DNA of 12,666 nt, taken from positions 176 through 12,841 of the forward strand of contig PLSZ01000436.1 of NCBI GenBank assembly GCA_003164305.1, written 5' to 3'. The translations under genes were made by a program, and so were the position numbers. This DNA comes from Acetobacteraceae bacterium. Its GTDB lineage: Bacteria > Pseudomonadota > Alphaproteobacteria > Acetobacterales > Acetobacteraceae. This document shows, piece after piece, positions 6,286 to 12,666 of the stretch (its first letter is position 1; each line of letters begins with the position of its first letter). A model generated the notes under the pieces. The model saw nothing but the letters and a program-made list of their open reading frames with translations, did no database searches and was not told where the DNA came from.

Positions 6286-6317
6286 ATCTGATGCAAACAC
6301 GACCCAGGGATAGAATC

Positions 6318-7940
6318 ATGGCGGAAGACGCGAATACCTTCGATTACATCGTGACGGGAGCTGGATCGGCGGGCTGTGTCCTGGCCAACCGGTTATCTGA
6401 ATCCGGCAAACATCGCGTGTTGCTGCTGGAAGCCGGCGGCAAGGACTCCAGCTTCTGGATCCACGTGCCGATGGGTTACGCGAAAACCTTCGTCGATCCG
6501 AAGGTCAACTGGATGTTCGAAAGCGAGCCCGAGGAGCGCCTGAACAACCGCACGATGTACCAGCCTCGAGGCAAAGTGCTTGGCGGCACAAGCTCCATCA
6601 ACGGCATGATCTACATGCGCGGCCACGCCGCCGACTACGATCAATGGCGTCAACTGGGCAACGAAGGCTGGGACTACGATTCGGTGCTGCCGTATTTTCG
6701 CAAAGCCGAGGACAACGAACGCGGCGCCGATGAATTCCACGGCTCCGGCGGACCATTGCGCGTATCGAACCAGCCCTATGAATGGGAAATTGGCAAGGCC
6801 TTACTGGAAGCCTGCAAACAGGCCGGCATTCCGGAAACGCCGGACTTCAATGGCGCGCGGCAGGAAGGCTGCGGCTATTATCAGACGACCACGAACAATA
6901 AGCGTCGTTGGAGCACCGCTCGCGCCTACCTCGATCCCGCCCGCGAGCGGCCCAATCTGAAGATCGAAATCCGCGCCTACGCGACCAGGATCCTCGTCGA
7001 AAACGGACATGCGGTGGGCGTCGAATATCAAACGCCCGCCGGCCGTCAAACCGCGCGCGCCCAGGGCGAGGTGATCGTATCCGGCGGTTCCTTCGGCTCC
7101 CCGCATTTACTACAACTGTCCGGCATCGGACCCGCCGAGCATCTACATGATATGGGAATCGACGTCGTGCATGAACTGCCCGGAGTCGGTTCCAACCTAC
7201 AGGATCACTTCAATACGTTCTGCACGTATAAGATCTCGAAGAACCTGTCGTTGAACTCCCTGCAATACAGCTTCGTGGACCGCATGGTCGCCGGGGCGCG
7301 CTATGTGCTGCTGCGCAACGGTCCAATGACTGGCAACGGACTTTACGTTGGCGCGCTGGTGCGCACCGATCCGCGCTTTGAGCGGCCCGATCTGCAAATG
7401 AACATCTCCGCCTGGAGCACGGTGGAGCGAACGCGCACGGGAATCATCTCGCACCCGCATCCGGGCATCTCGATCAGTCCGGTCCACCTTCGTCCTGAAG
7501 CACGCGGCACCGTTCGGCTCGGCTCGAACGATCCCTTCGCGGCGCCGCGCATTCATTTCGACTTCATGAAATCCGAATACGACATGCAGGTGATGCTTTA
7601 CGGCGTTCGCCTGGCACGGCAGATCGTGCGGCAACAGGCGATGCAAAAACTTCTGGTCGAGGAAACGTCACCCGGCATCAAGGTCCGGACCGATGCCGAC
7701 ATGATCGAGGACACGCGCGCCCGCGGCGTCTCCAACCTGCATCCGGTCGGAACCTGCGGCATGGGACACGGTCCGATGGCCGTCGTCGATCCAAGGCTGC
7801 GCGTGCATGGCCTCGGTGGATTGCGGGTCGTCGATGCCTCCGTCATGCCCGTCATCATCGCCGGCAATACCAATGCGCCCACCATCATGATCGCGGAAAA
7901 AGCCTCCGATATGATATTACAGGATGCGCGCGCCGCGTAA
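6318..7940 (+). CDS. GMC family FAD-dependent oxidoreductase (choline/alcohol dehydrogenase-like)
   Basis: This 540-residue protein is typical in length for glucose-methanol-choline flavoenzymes, which oxidise an alcohol to an aldehyde or ketone. The FAD-binding GAGSAG is at 14-19 with the distal Glu38 (LLLEAG). GMC signature 1 ([19 protein letters not shown]) starts at Arg84, and signature 2 ([16 protein letters not shown]) spans 257-272. The catalytic pair is His475 in [10 protein letters not shown] and Asn519 in GNTNAPT. No signal peptide is evident, so it is probably cytosolic. The start at 6318 is chosen because AGGGA (6306-6310) lies seven bases upstream and the FAD motif then has normal spacing; a start at 6291 would fall beside the inverted repeat. 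It lies 15 bases before the LLM oxidoreductase gene. It appears to have replaced, or outlasted, a second GMC gene whose relic lies just upstream. The substrate is unknown. Confidence 0.95.
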   Translation: MAEDANTFDYIVTGAGSAGCVLANRLSESGKHRVLLLEAGGKDSSFWIHVPMGYAKTFVDPKVNWMFESEPEERLNNRTMYQPRGKVLGGTSSINGMIYMRGHAADYDQWRQLGNEGWDYDSVLPYFRKAEDNERGADEFHGSGGPLRVSNQPYEWEIGKALLEACKQAGIPETPDFNGARQEGCGYYQTTTNNKRRWSTARAYLDPARERPNLKIEIRAYATRILVENGHAVGVEYQTPAGRQTARAQGEVIVSGGSFGSPHLLQLSGIGPAEHLHDMGIDVVHELPGVGSNLQDHFNTFCTYKISKNLSLNSLQYSFVDRMVAGARYVLLRNGPMTGNGLYVGALVRTDPRFERPDLQMNISAWSTVERTRTGIISHPHPGISISPVHLRPEARGTVRLGSNDPFAAPRIHFDFMKSEYDMQVMLYGVRLARQIVRQQAMQKLLVEETSPGIKVRTDADMIEDTRARGVSNLHPVGTCGMGHGPMAVVDPRLRVHGLGGLRVVDASVMPVIIAGNTNAPTIMIAEKASDMILQDARAA

Positions 7941-7955
7941 CGAAAGGGACAGCCC

Positions 7956-8780
7956 ATGGAACTCGGAATTCATCTGCCGCATATCGGCCGCAAAGCCGGG
8001 CCGGACGCCATCCGCCGCGCCGCGATCCAGGCCGAGCAATTGGGTCTCGCCGATGTCTGGGTCAGCGAACATATCATCGTTCCGAAAGATGGCGGCTATC
8101 CACCCTCGCCCAACTTCTGGGATCCCGTTCTGACCCTGACCTGGGCCGCGGCCTGCACGGAACGCGTGCGACTTGGCACTTCGGTGCTGGTTCTGCCGCT
8201 GCGGCATCCGTTGCCATTGGCGAAAGAACTCGCCACGCTGCAAAACCTGTCCAACGGCAGACTGATTTTAGGCGCCGGTGTTGGCTGGCTCGAAGCCGAG
8301 TTCGACGCGCTTGGCGTGCCGTTCAAGGAACGCGGCCGGCGCATGGACGAAGGCATCGCCATGATGAAAGCCGTCTGGAGTCAGGATCCCGTGACCTTCC
8401 CGGCGAAATACATCCCCGCGATCATCCACAACATGCGCTCCCAGCCGCAACCAAAAACCCCAATTCCAATCTGGATCGGTGGCTCCTCCGACGCCGCGAT
8501 CAACCGCGCGCTGAAGCTGGATGGTTGGCACGGCAGTCGCGTGCGTCCGGAAGCCGCCGCCGAGGTGGTGAAACGCTTCCGTGCCACCCGGCCAGGCAAC
8601 GACTTCACGATTTCAATTCGGATCAACATCAACGCCAGCAACGTCGATGAAACCCGCGCGGCTCTGGCGACGTACAAAGCCGCCGGCATTCAACACGTCA
8701 TGGCGGCGCCGGAAGACCGTGAAATCGACGATTACCTGAACACCGTCGAACGCTTCGCGAAGGCGGGCGAAGGCTTGTGA
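7956..8780 (+). CDS. LLM-class (luciferase-like) flavin/F420-dependent oxidoreductase, Rv2161c-like
   Basis: This 274-residue TIM-barrel protein belongs to the bacterial luciferase-like superfamily and resembles the F420-dependent subgroup named after Rv2161c. Recognisable segments are [10 protein letters not shown] (34-43), [14 protein letters not shown] (71-84), and [11 protein letters not shown] followed by [18 protein letters not shown], which is very characteristic. [13 protein letters not shown] is the cofactor-phosphate-side motif of the family. It may reduce, oxidise or mono-oxygenate an unknown substrate with F420 or FMN; the cofactor cannot be decided from sequence. AAAGGGA precedes the ATG, which lies 15 bases after the GMC stop, so the two are probably cotranscribed. 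The gene ends only ten bases from the convergent CoA-transferase, leaving no room for a separate terminator. Confidence 0.93.
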   Translation: MELGIHLPHIGRKAGPDAIRRAAIQAEQLGLADVWVSEHIIVPKDGGYPPSPNFWDPVLTLTWAAACTERVRLGTSVLVLPLRHPLPLAKELATLQNLSNGRLILGAGVGWLEAEFDALGVPFKERGRRMDEGIAMMKAVWSQDPVTFPAKYIPAIIHNMRSQPQPKTPIPIWIGGSSDAAINRALKLDGWHGSRVRPEAAAEVVKRFRATRPGNDFTISIRININASNVDETRAALATYKAAGIQHVMAAPEDREIDDYLNTVERFAKAGEGL

Positions 8781-8790
8781 CCGACGCCCT

Positions 8791-9987
8791 TTAAATCACC
8801 GCCGCATCCTTCAGCCGCTGCAACTCCTCCCCATCCAACCCCAGCAGCCCGCGGTAAATTTCCTCGTTATGCGCTCCGAGTTCGACACCCAGAAAATTCA
8901 CCTTCCCCGGCGTCGCGCTTAGTTTCGGCACCAGATTGGGCACCGCCAGTTTCCCCACCCGAGGATCATCGACCCACAGAATATTCTCCCGCGCCGCGTA
9001 TTGCGGATCCTCAAAAATTTCGTCGATGGAATAGACCGGCCCGCATGGCACCTGCGAGGCTTCGCACATATTCAACAAATCCGCGCGATCGAACCGCGCC
9101 GTCCACGCCCCAACCGTCTCGTCCACCTCGGCGCGATCCGCCTCACGTGCCGCCAAGGTGGCCCAACGCGCGGCGAGGTCCGGCCGCTCCATCGCCTCCG
9201 CCAGCCGAGCGAAGATCTTGTCATTCGTGCAGGCGATCGCGAGCCAACGCTGATCGCGCGTCGGATAATGACTGTGCGGCACGACGTTGACCGTGCCAGG
9301 CCCCATGCGCTGACGCACGAACCCCTTGTGTTGAAACGCCGGTGCCAGTTCATCCAGAATCCGAAAGATCGGCTCGTAAAGTCCGATATCGATCACCTGA
9401 CCTTCGTTGGTCTTCTGCCGCGCCTGCAACGCCAGCAACGTGCCCAGAGCGCCATAAAGTCCCGCCATATAATCCGGAATCGTCGCCGACCCCGGCGTCA
9501 CCGGCGCCCGATCAGGATATCCCGCTAAAAACGACAATCCCCCAAAAGCGTTGCCAATCCGCCCGAATCCTGGGCGATCGCGATACGGCCCGGTCTGACC
9601 GTAGCCGGAAATCCGCACCATGATCAGCCTGGGGTTGACCGCGTGCAGCACATCCCACCCAATGCCCCAGCGCTCCATCGTGCCTGGCTGAAAGTTCTCG
9701 ATCAGCACATCGGATTGCTCCACCAGACGCTTGATCAAAGCCACTCCGTCCGGCTTGCGAAGGTCCAGCGTTATGCATTTTTTGTTGCGGGACTCCGACA
9801 GCCACGGCAACGAGTCGCCGCAATCCGTCATGGTGCCGAATCGCCGTGTGGCGTCGCCAACACCTGGCAGTTCAACTTTAATAACCTCGGCGCCGAATTC
9901 CGCCAGTTGCGTGGCGCAAAACGGGCCGGCCAGAAACGACGCGACATCCAGAACGCGACAGCCTTGCAAGGCCTGAACATCGAACAT
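8791..9987 (-). CDS. CaiB/BaiF family (class III) CoA-transferase, third copy
   Basis: This 398-residue, full-length class III CoA-transferase has FGAEVIKVELPGVGD (31-45), RNKKCITLDLRKPDG (67-81), LIENFQPGTMERWGIGW (95-111), SGYGQTGPYRDRPGFG (127-142) and catalytic Asp172 in IPDYMAG. The C-terminal GVELGAHNEEIYRGLLGL is a family hallmark. It is more distant from the tandem pair at the left than those two are from each other. The start at 9987 is set by GAGGAG (9995-10000) seven bases upstream and by the family N-terminus (MFDVQALQGCRVLDVASFLAGP); a longer reading to 10188 is a shadow of the upstream lyase. Its ATG shares one base with the lyase stop (TGATG). It is the last gene of the minus-strand unit and could supply that unit's acyl-CoA substrate or recycle CoA from a product. 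The acid substrate is unknown. Confidence 0.94.
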   Translation of the reverse strand: MFDVQALQGCRVLDVASFLAGPFCATQLAEFGAEVIKVELPGVGDATRRFGTMTDCGDSLPWLSESRNKKCITLDLRKPDGVALIKRLVEQSDVLIENFQPGTMERWGIGWDVLHAVNPRLIMVRISGYGQTGPYRDRPGFGRIGNAFGGLSFLAGYPDRAPVTPGSATIPDYMAGLYGALGTLLALQARQKTNEGQVIDIGLYEPIFRILDELAPAFQHKGFVRQRMGPGTVNVVPHSHYPTRDQRWLAIACTNDKIFARLAEAMERPDLAARWATLAAREADRAEVDETVGAWTARFDRADLLNMCEASQVPCGPVYSIDEIFEDPQYAARENILWVDDPRVGKLAVPNLVPKLSATPGKVNFLGVELGAHNEEIYRGLLGLDGEELQRLKDAAVI

Positions 9988-10841
9988 CAGTAAACTCCTC
10001 GCGCCGCCACCTGACGCGCGCGTTGAACGATGGGATAGTCGATGAACTGACCGTCCAGTTGGATGGAAGCGAGACCCTTCGCTTCCGCCTCCTCGAACGC
10101 CGCGATGACCCGCCGCGCCCATGCCAACTGAACCTCCGTCGGAGAAAACGCCGCGTTGGCGACAGCGATCTGATCGGGATGGATGCACATCTTGCCCTGA
10201 AACCCCAACGCCGCGGCGTGCTCCGCCGATCGGGCGAACCCCTCGGCGTCGCGCAAATCAGCCCAAACGGTATCCAAAGGCGGCTCGATCCCGGCCGCCC
10301 GCGACGCCATCACGACGGCCGAGCGCGCCGGCAACAACTCCGCTTCGTCACGCGACCAAACCATTCCCAGATCGAGCGTATAATCCCCCGCCCCAAACGC
10401 CAGACGTTTCGTTCTCGGACTGGAACCGGCGATCGCCCCGACGTCGCGCATACCGACCGCGGTTTCGATGATCGGCACGAGGTCGATCGCTCCCATCGGC
10501 AGTCCACGCTCCCGTTCCAACGCGGACAACAACCAATCGACGGAGCGCAATTGATCGGCCGCTTCGACCTTGGGCAGGATGATACCGTCCAGTCCGGAGC
10601 GCGCCACCGTAACGATATCGCCATGACACCATTCGGTGGAATACGCGTTGACCCTGACATAAAGTTTGCCGTGTCGCGGCACGCCGAACGCTGCCGCCAC
10701 CAACTCTCGCGTCGCTGGCTTTTCGCTGACCGCGACAGCATCCTCCAGATCCAGGATCACCGCGTCGGCCGGTAGAGTCAGTGCCTTTTCCACCCGGCGC
10801 GCATGGTTTCCGGGCGCGAACAAGAAACTGCGCAGCGCCAT
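9987..10841 (-). CDS. HpcH/HpaI aldolase / citrate lyase beta subunit-like (CitE family) CoA lyase
   Basis: This 284-residue protein is of the CitE/malyl-CoA lyase family, TIM-barrel Mg-dependent enzymes that cleave or condense beta-hydroxyacyl-CoA by a Claisen-type reaction. Motifs are SFLFAPGNHARRVEKAL (5-21), DLEDAV (31-36), Arg63 in YVRVNA, PKVE (90-93), the metal ligands Glu126 (PIIETAVG) and Asp153 (FGAGDYTLDLG), and FQGKMCIHPDQI (214-225). All expected residues are present, so it should be active. The start at 10841 is set by GGGGAGG (10849-10855) seven bases upstream and by the family N-terminus; its ATG shares one base with the oxygenase stop. No other citrate lyase subunit (CitD or CitF) is nearby, so it is a stand-alone lyase like malyl-CoA or citramalyl-CoA lyase rather than part of citrate lyase. 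Its position after a hydroxylating oxygenase suggests it cleaves a hydroxyacyl-CoA. Confidence 0.94.
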   Translation of the reverse strand: MALRSFLFAPGNHARRVEKALTLPADAVILDLEDAVAVSEKPATRELVAAAFGVPRHGKLYVRVNAYSTEWCHGDIVTVARSGLDGIILPKVEAADQLRSVDWLLSALERERGLPMGAIDLVPIIETAVGMRDVGAIAGSSPRTKRLAFGAGDYTLDLGMVWSRDEAELLPARSAVVMASRAAGIEPPLDTVWADLRDAEGFARSAEHAAALGFQGKMCIHPDQIAVANAAFSPTEVQLAWARRVIAAFEEAEAKGLASIQLDGQFIDYPIVQRARQVAARGVY

Positions 10842-11734
10842 CAATTCGCCTCCCCGCCTTGTTGCACGGTGAAAATCGAGCCATAGCCGATCCGGCTCCA
10901 ATCCGGCGGTACCGGGCATGGCGTCGGATCCAGATGCGCCTCCGTCGCGGCCTGGCCACGCACGATATCGCCGGTATGCGAGGTGGGCGTCGGCGCCGCG
11001 GTCCACGGAAACGCGTCGGCCGAGCTGTAAACGAACAAAGCGACCGGCCGCACGCGATCGGTCCGATTGGCGCGAGACGCGTGCAATGTCCGGCAATTGA
11101 TCGCGATCACGGTGCCCGCGCGCCCGGTCAGGTCTTCAGTTCCGGACTGATCGACCGCCGCCATATCCCGTTGCCGAACCGATCCGGTCCATTTCCCCGC
11201 GTCGTCGCGATGCACGAAGATCGGCCCGCCATGAGATCCGGGGATACAGGTCAACGGCCCCTGCTCCGCCGGCACGTCATCGAGATAAACCCCCAGAGTC
11301 ACCGGCGAATAATTGGTGTGCGGCCACGCCGGAATGTCCTGGTGCCAATCGACGATCTCGCCTGGTCCGGGGTATTTGTAGTTCAACTTGGCGCTGTGAA
11401 ATTTAACATCGGGACCGACAAGATCGGCGGCGATATCGGCCAGCACCGACTCGCTGGCGAACCGCCAGAAGTCGGGATGCCGGTCGACCAGAGCGCGCAA
11501 TCGCCGCACATGCGGCCGCTCCGGACTGTGCGACGGCCCCAGATCGAACGCCTCATTCGACGCGCGGACCGTCCGGCTCGCCTCCAGGAATTCGGCTGAC
11601 AACGCCTGAAAACGCCGCACCCACTCAACCGGGATCAGTCCGTCCGCCGTAAGATAACCGTCGCGGAAATAGGCGTCCCGCTGTGCGTCGCTCAACACGT
11701 TCGCGGGACGGCGCATGATGTCTTCTTGTCGCAT
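10841..11734 (-). CDS. Phytanoyl-CoA dioxygenase (PhyH) family Fe(II)/2-oxoglutarate oxygenase
   Basis: This 297-residue protein is of the PhyH family, which hydroxylates substrates with O2, Fe(II) and 2-oxoglutarate. The family N-terminus is visible (LSDAQRDAYFRDGYL, 14-28). The iron ligands are His131 and Asp133 (DWHQDIPAWPHTNYSP) and His218 (RTLHAS), and Arg229 sits eleven residues on, as in human PhyH, for 2-oxoglutarate binding. The LGVYLDDVPAEQGPLTCIPGSHGG segment is typical. Three in-frame starts are possible: 11788 (inside the upstream gene), 11734 and 11716. I chose 11734, four bases after the upstream stop (TAA-AACG-ATG), but 11716 has an equally plausible AAGAAG before it. Its stop shares a base with the lyase start, implying tight coupling with a CoA lyase and hence perhaps a CoA-ester substrate. 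Many bacterial PhyH proteins act on non-CoA compounds, so this remains open. Confidence 0.93.
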   Translation of the reverse strand: MRQEDIMRRPANVLSDAQRDAYFRDGYLTADGLIPVEWVRRFQALSAEFLEASRTVRASNEAFDLGPSHSPERPHVRRLRALVDRHPDFWRFASESVLADIAADLVGPDVKFHSAKLNYKYPGPGEIVDWHQDIPAWPHTNYSPVTLGVYLDDVPAEQGPLTCIPGSHGGPIFVHRDDAGKWTGSVRQRDMAAVDQSGTEDLTGRAGTVIAINCRTLHASRANRTDRVRPVALFVYSSADAFPWTAAPTPTSHTGDIVRGQAATEAHLDPTPCPVPPDWSRIGYGSIFTVQQGGEAN

Positions 11735-11738
11735 CGTT

Positions 11739-12260
11739 TTACTCTTGAGGATATCGCCAGGGCGCCGCCGGTTGTGCGGCGGTCTCATCGATTGTCCATT
11801 GCGGCAACGACAATCCCTCGGATACGTCGGAGAACACCATCCGCACGCGCGTGCCGATTCCCACCGTCTTCACGACATCCGGCGGAGCGAACTCACCATT
11901 TGGCAACGTCAGATTGGCGGCGACGCGAATCCCATCATCCGGCGTTGGCTGCCCAGGCTGCGTGTCCAGTTCCACCAGCAACACCATGTAAGGCGTCTTC
12001 GCCTTAAAGGCCGGTTGAATCGCATGGTGCACTTCAAGATAGGAATACACCGCGCCCTTTCCCTCCACCGCGGCCCATGTCGATGTGCCGCACGAGCAGA
12101 ATGGACACCCGGTTGTTGGCGGGTACCGCAGCAGCGAACAGTCGTCGCACTTTTGCAGATGGAACTTATGTTCGGCGCAGTGTGCGAAATAACCGAGATT
12201 CTCACCGTCGAGATCGTCGATCGACAGCACCATTCCCATGTAGTCGCCTTTGACGGCCAT
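11739..12260 (-). CDS. DUF35 family OB-fold / zinc-ribbon protein, thiolase partner
   Basis: This 173-residue protein has the DUF35 architecture: an N-terminal helix (YFAHCAEHKFHLQKC), a zinc ribbon with Cys38, Cys41, Cys52 and Cys55 (KCDDCSLLRYPPTTGCPFC), then an OB-fold beginning WAAVEGKGAVYSYLEVHHAIQPAF. DUF35 proteins are usually encoded beside thiolases or steroid side-chain aldolases and form complexes with them, as is known for Ltp2-type retro-aldolases, acyl-CoA acetyltransferases and 3-hydroxy-3-methylglutaryl-CoA synthesis assemblies. Here the partner gene lies immediately upstream. The start at 12260 is set by a strong GGGAGGG (12268-12274) seven bases before it, directly after the thiolase stop; the longer reading to 12368 lies inside the thiolase. 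The C-terminal tail after the OB-fold (about 150-173) is somewhat long. Confidence 0.92.
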   Translation of the reverse strand: MAVKGDYMGMVLSIDDLDGENLGYFAHCAEHKFHLQKCDDCSLLRYPPTTGCPFCSCGTSTWAAVEGKGAVYSYLEVHHAIQPAFKAKTPYMVLLVELDTQPGQPTPDDGIRVAANLTLPNGEFAPPDVVKTVGIGTRVRMVFSDVSEGLSLPQWTIDETAAQPAAPWRYPQE

Positions 12261-12274
12261 TGCTTTACCCTCCC

Positions 12275-12666
12275 TCAGAAGCCGCGCCGCATTACCATCG
12301 CCGATCCGGTCGCCGGATTGGCCCAACCCAGATTGGCGGTGACTTCGATATTTTTCACGGCGCGGCAACCGCCCTCACGATAGTCATAGGTGTGCTGGAC
12401 GACGCCGTCCGCCCCGACTGGACAGGAATCATCGACCGTCCCGCGCAACTGCCGCACGTTCTCGATCACCATGTTCATGCCGTGCGTGTAGGCCTCGCAC
12501 AGATGCCCGCCGGAGGTGTTCTGCGGCCGCCTGCCGCCCAGTCGCGTGATGCCGGACGAAACATATTCGCCACCCTCGCCCTTTTTGCAGAATCCGTAAT
12601 CTTCCAGTTGCAGCATGGAGGTAAACGTGAACGCGTCGTAAGCGCCGACCGCGTCGATATCCTCAG
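12275..12666 (-). CDS. Thiolase family protein (lipid-transfer/SCP2-thiolase-like), N-terminus cut by the window edge
   Basis: Only the last 129 residues are visible of a protein that is usually near 390. The segment EDIDAVGAYDAFTFTSMLQLEDYGFCKKGEGG is very characteristic of the SCP2-type thiolase group that pairs with DUF35 proteins. It is followed by NTSGGHLCEAYTHGM, whose GGH histidine corresponds to the thiolase active-site His, and by the C-terminal NPATGSAMVMRRGF. The nucleophilic Cys region is outside the window. The enzyme should cleave a beta-ketoacyl-CoA with CoA, or act as a retro-aldolase on a branched hydroxyacyl-CoA, together with the DUF35 protein encoded next. The stop (12275-12277) sits directly before the GGGAGGG ribosome-binding site of the DUF35 gene. 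Both belong to the minus-strand unit ending at 8791, whose promoter must lie beyond the right edge. Confidence 0.93.
   Translation of the reverse strand, partial: EDIDAVGAYDAFTFTSMLQLEDYGFCKKGEGGEYVSSGITRLGGRRPQNTSGGHLCEAYTHGMNMVIENVRQLRGTVDDSCPVGADGVVQHTYDYREGGCRAVKNIEVTANLGWANPATGSAMVMRRGF

Noticed and set aside
5378..6319. Minus-strand open frame of 313 codons opposite the MmgE/PrpD gene
   Set aside because: It is a shadow of the MmgE/PrpD coding frame, with no motif, and it crosses the relic and the inverted repeat.
8781..8790. Possible terminator between the convergent LLM and CaiB genes
   Set aside because: Only ten bases are available and no inverted repeat or T-run was found there.
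9988..10188. N-terminal extension of the third CoA-transferase by 67 codons
   Set aside because: It lies wholly inside the CitE-like gene. The family N-terminus and a good ribosome-binding site mark the start at 9987.
10842..11096. N-terminal extension of the CitE-like lyase by 85 codons
   Set aside because: It lies inside the PhyH gene and is Arg/Gly-rich without motifs. GGGGAGG at 10849-10855 marks the start at 10841.
1..12666. Defence system, prophage, transposon, CRISPR array or tRNA
   Set aside because: No integrase, transposase, nuclease or phage gene, no regularly spaced direct repeats, and no cloverleaf-like sequence was seen; the content is metabolic.

Overview
The window is GC-rich and almost fully coding, and it looks like chromosomal DNA of an alphaproteobacterium. 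The best taxonomic clue is a 140-residue MucR/Ros-type zinc-finger regulator, a family typical of that class. The abundance of CaiB/BaiF, MmgE/PrpD, GMC and LLM enzymes would suit a metabolically versatile Rhodospirillales or Rhizobiales member, but the sequence alone does not fix the genus. Thirteen protein genes are supported (two cut by the window edges), plus one broken gene relic. All but the regulator belong to families of CoA-thioester catabolism or oxidation of organic compounds.

Layout. (1) Minus-strand unit, 2536 to 1 and running off the left edge: an enoyl-CoA hydratase/isomerase homologue, then two tandem paralogous CaiB/BaiF CoA-transferases. (2) Diverging from it across 74 bp, a second enoyl-CoA hydratase homologue on the plus strand (2611-3402), ending in a hairpin shared with the convergent mucR-like gene (3865-3443). 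(3) Plus-strand unit 4023-8780: SDR, MmgE/PrpD protein, a deleted GMC oxidoreductase relic and a REP-like inverted repeat, an intact GMC oxidoreductase, and an LLM-class (luciferase-like) oxidoreductase. (4) Minus-strand unit from the right edge to 8791: thiolase C-terminus, DUF35 OB-fold/zinc-ribbon protein, PhyH-type Fe(II)/2-oxoglutarate oxygenase, CitE-like lyase and a third CaiB/BaiF CoA-transferase.

How the genes may work together (inference). The CaiB/BaiF proteins would load an organic acid onto CoA. The crotonase homologues, SDR, GMC and LLM enzymes would carry out modification or redox steps. In the right-hand unit, PhyH hydroxylation could set up CitE-type C-C cleavage, while the thiolase-DUF35 pair would do a separate thiolytic or retro-aldol step. 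The substrate cannot be named from sequence.

The most notable signals are: the nearly erased GMC gene between 6160 and 6248; the tightly coupled PhyH-CitE-CaiB cassette; three stop/start junctions of the form TGATG, each preceded by an internal purine-rich ribosome-binding site; and several enzymes (SDR, both crotonases, MmgE/PrpD) whose canonical catalytic residues appear to be replaced. No RNA genes, CRISPR arrays, insertion sequences or prophage genes were seen, and no gene-free stretch exceeds 160 bp.
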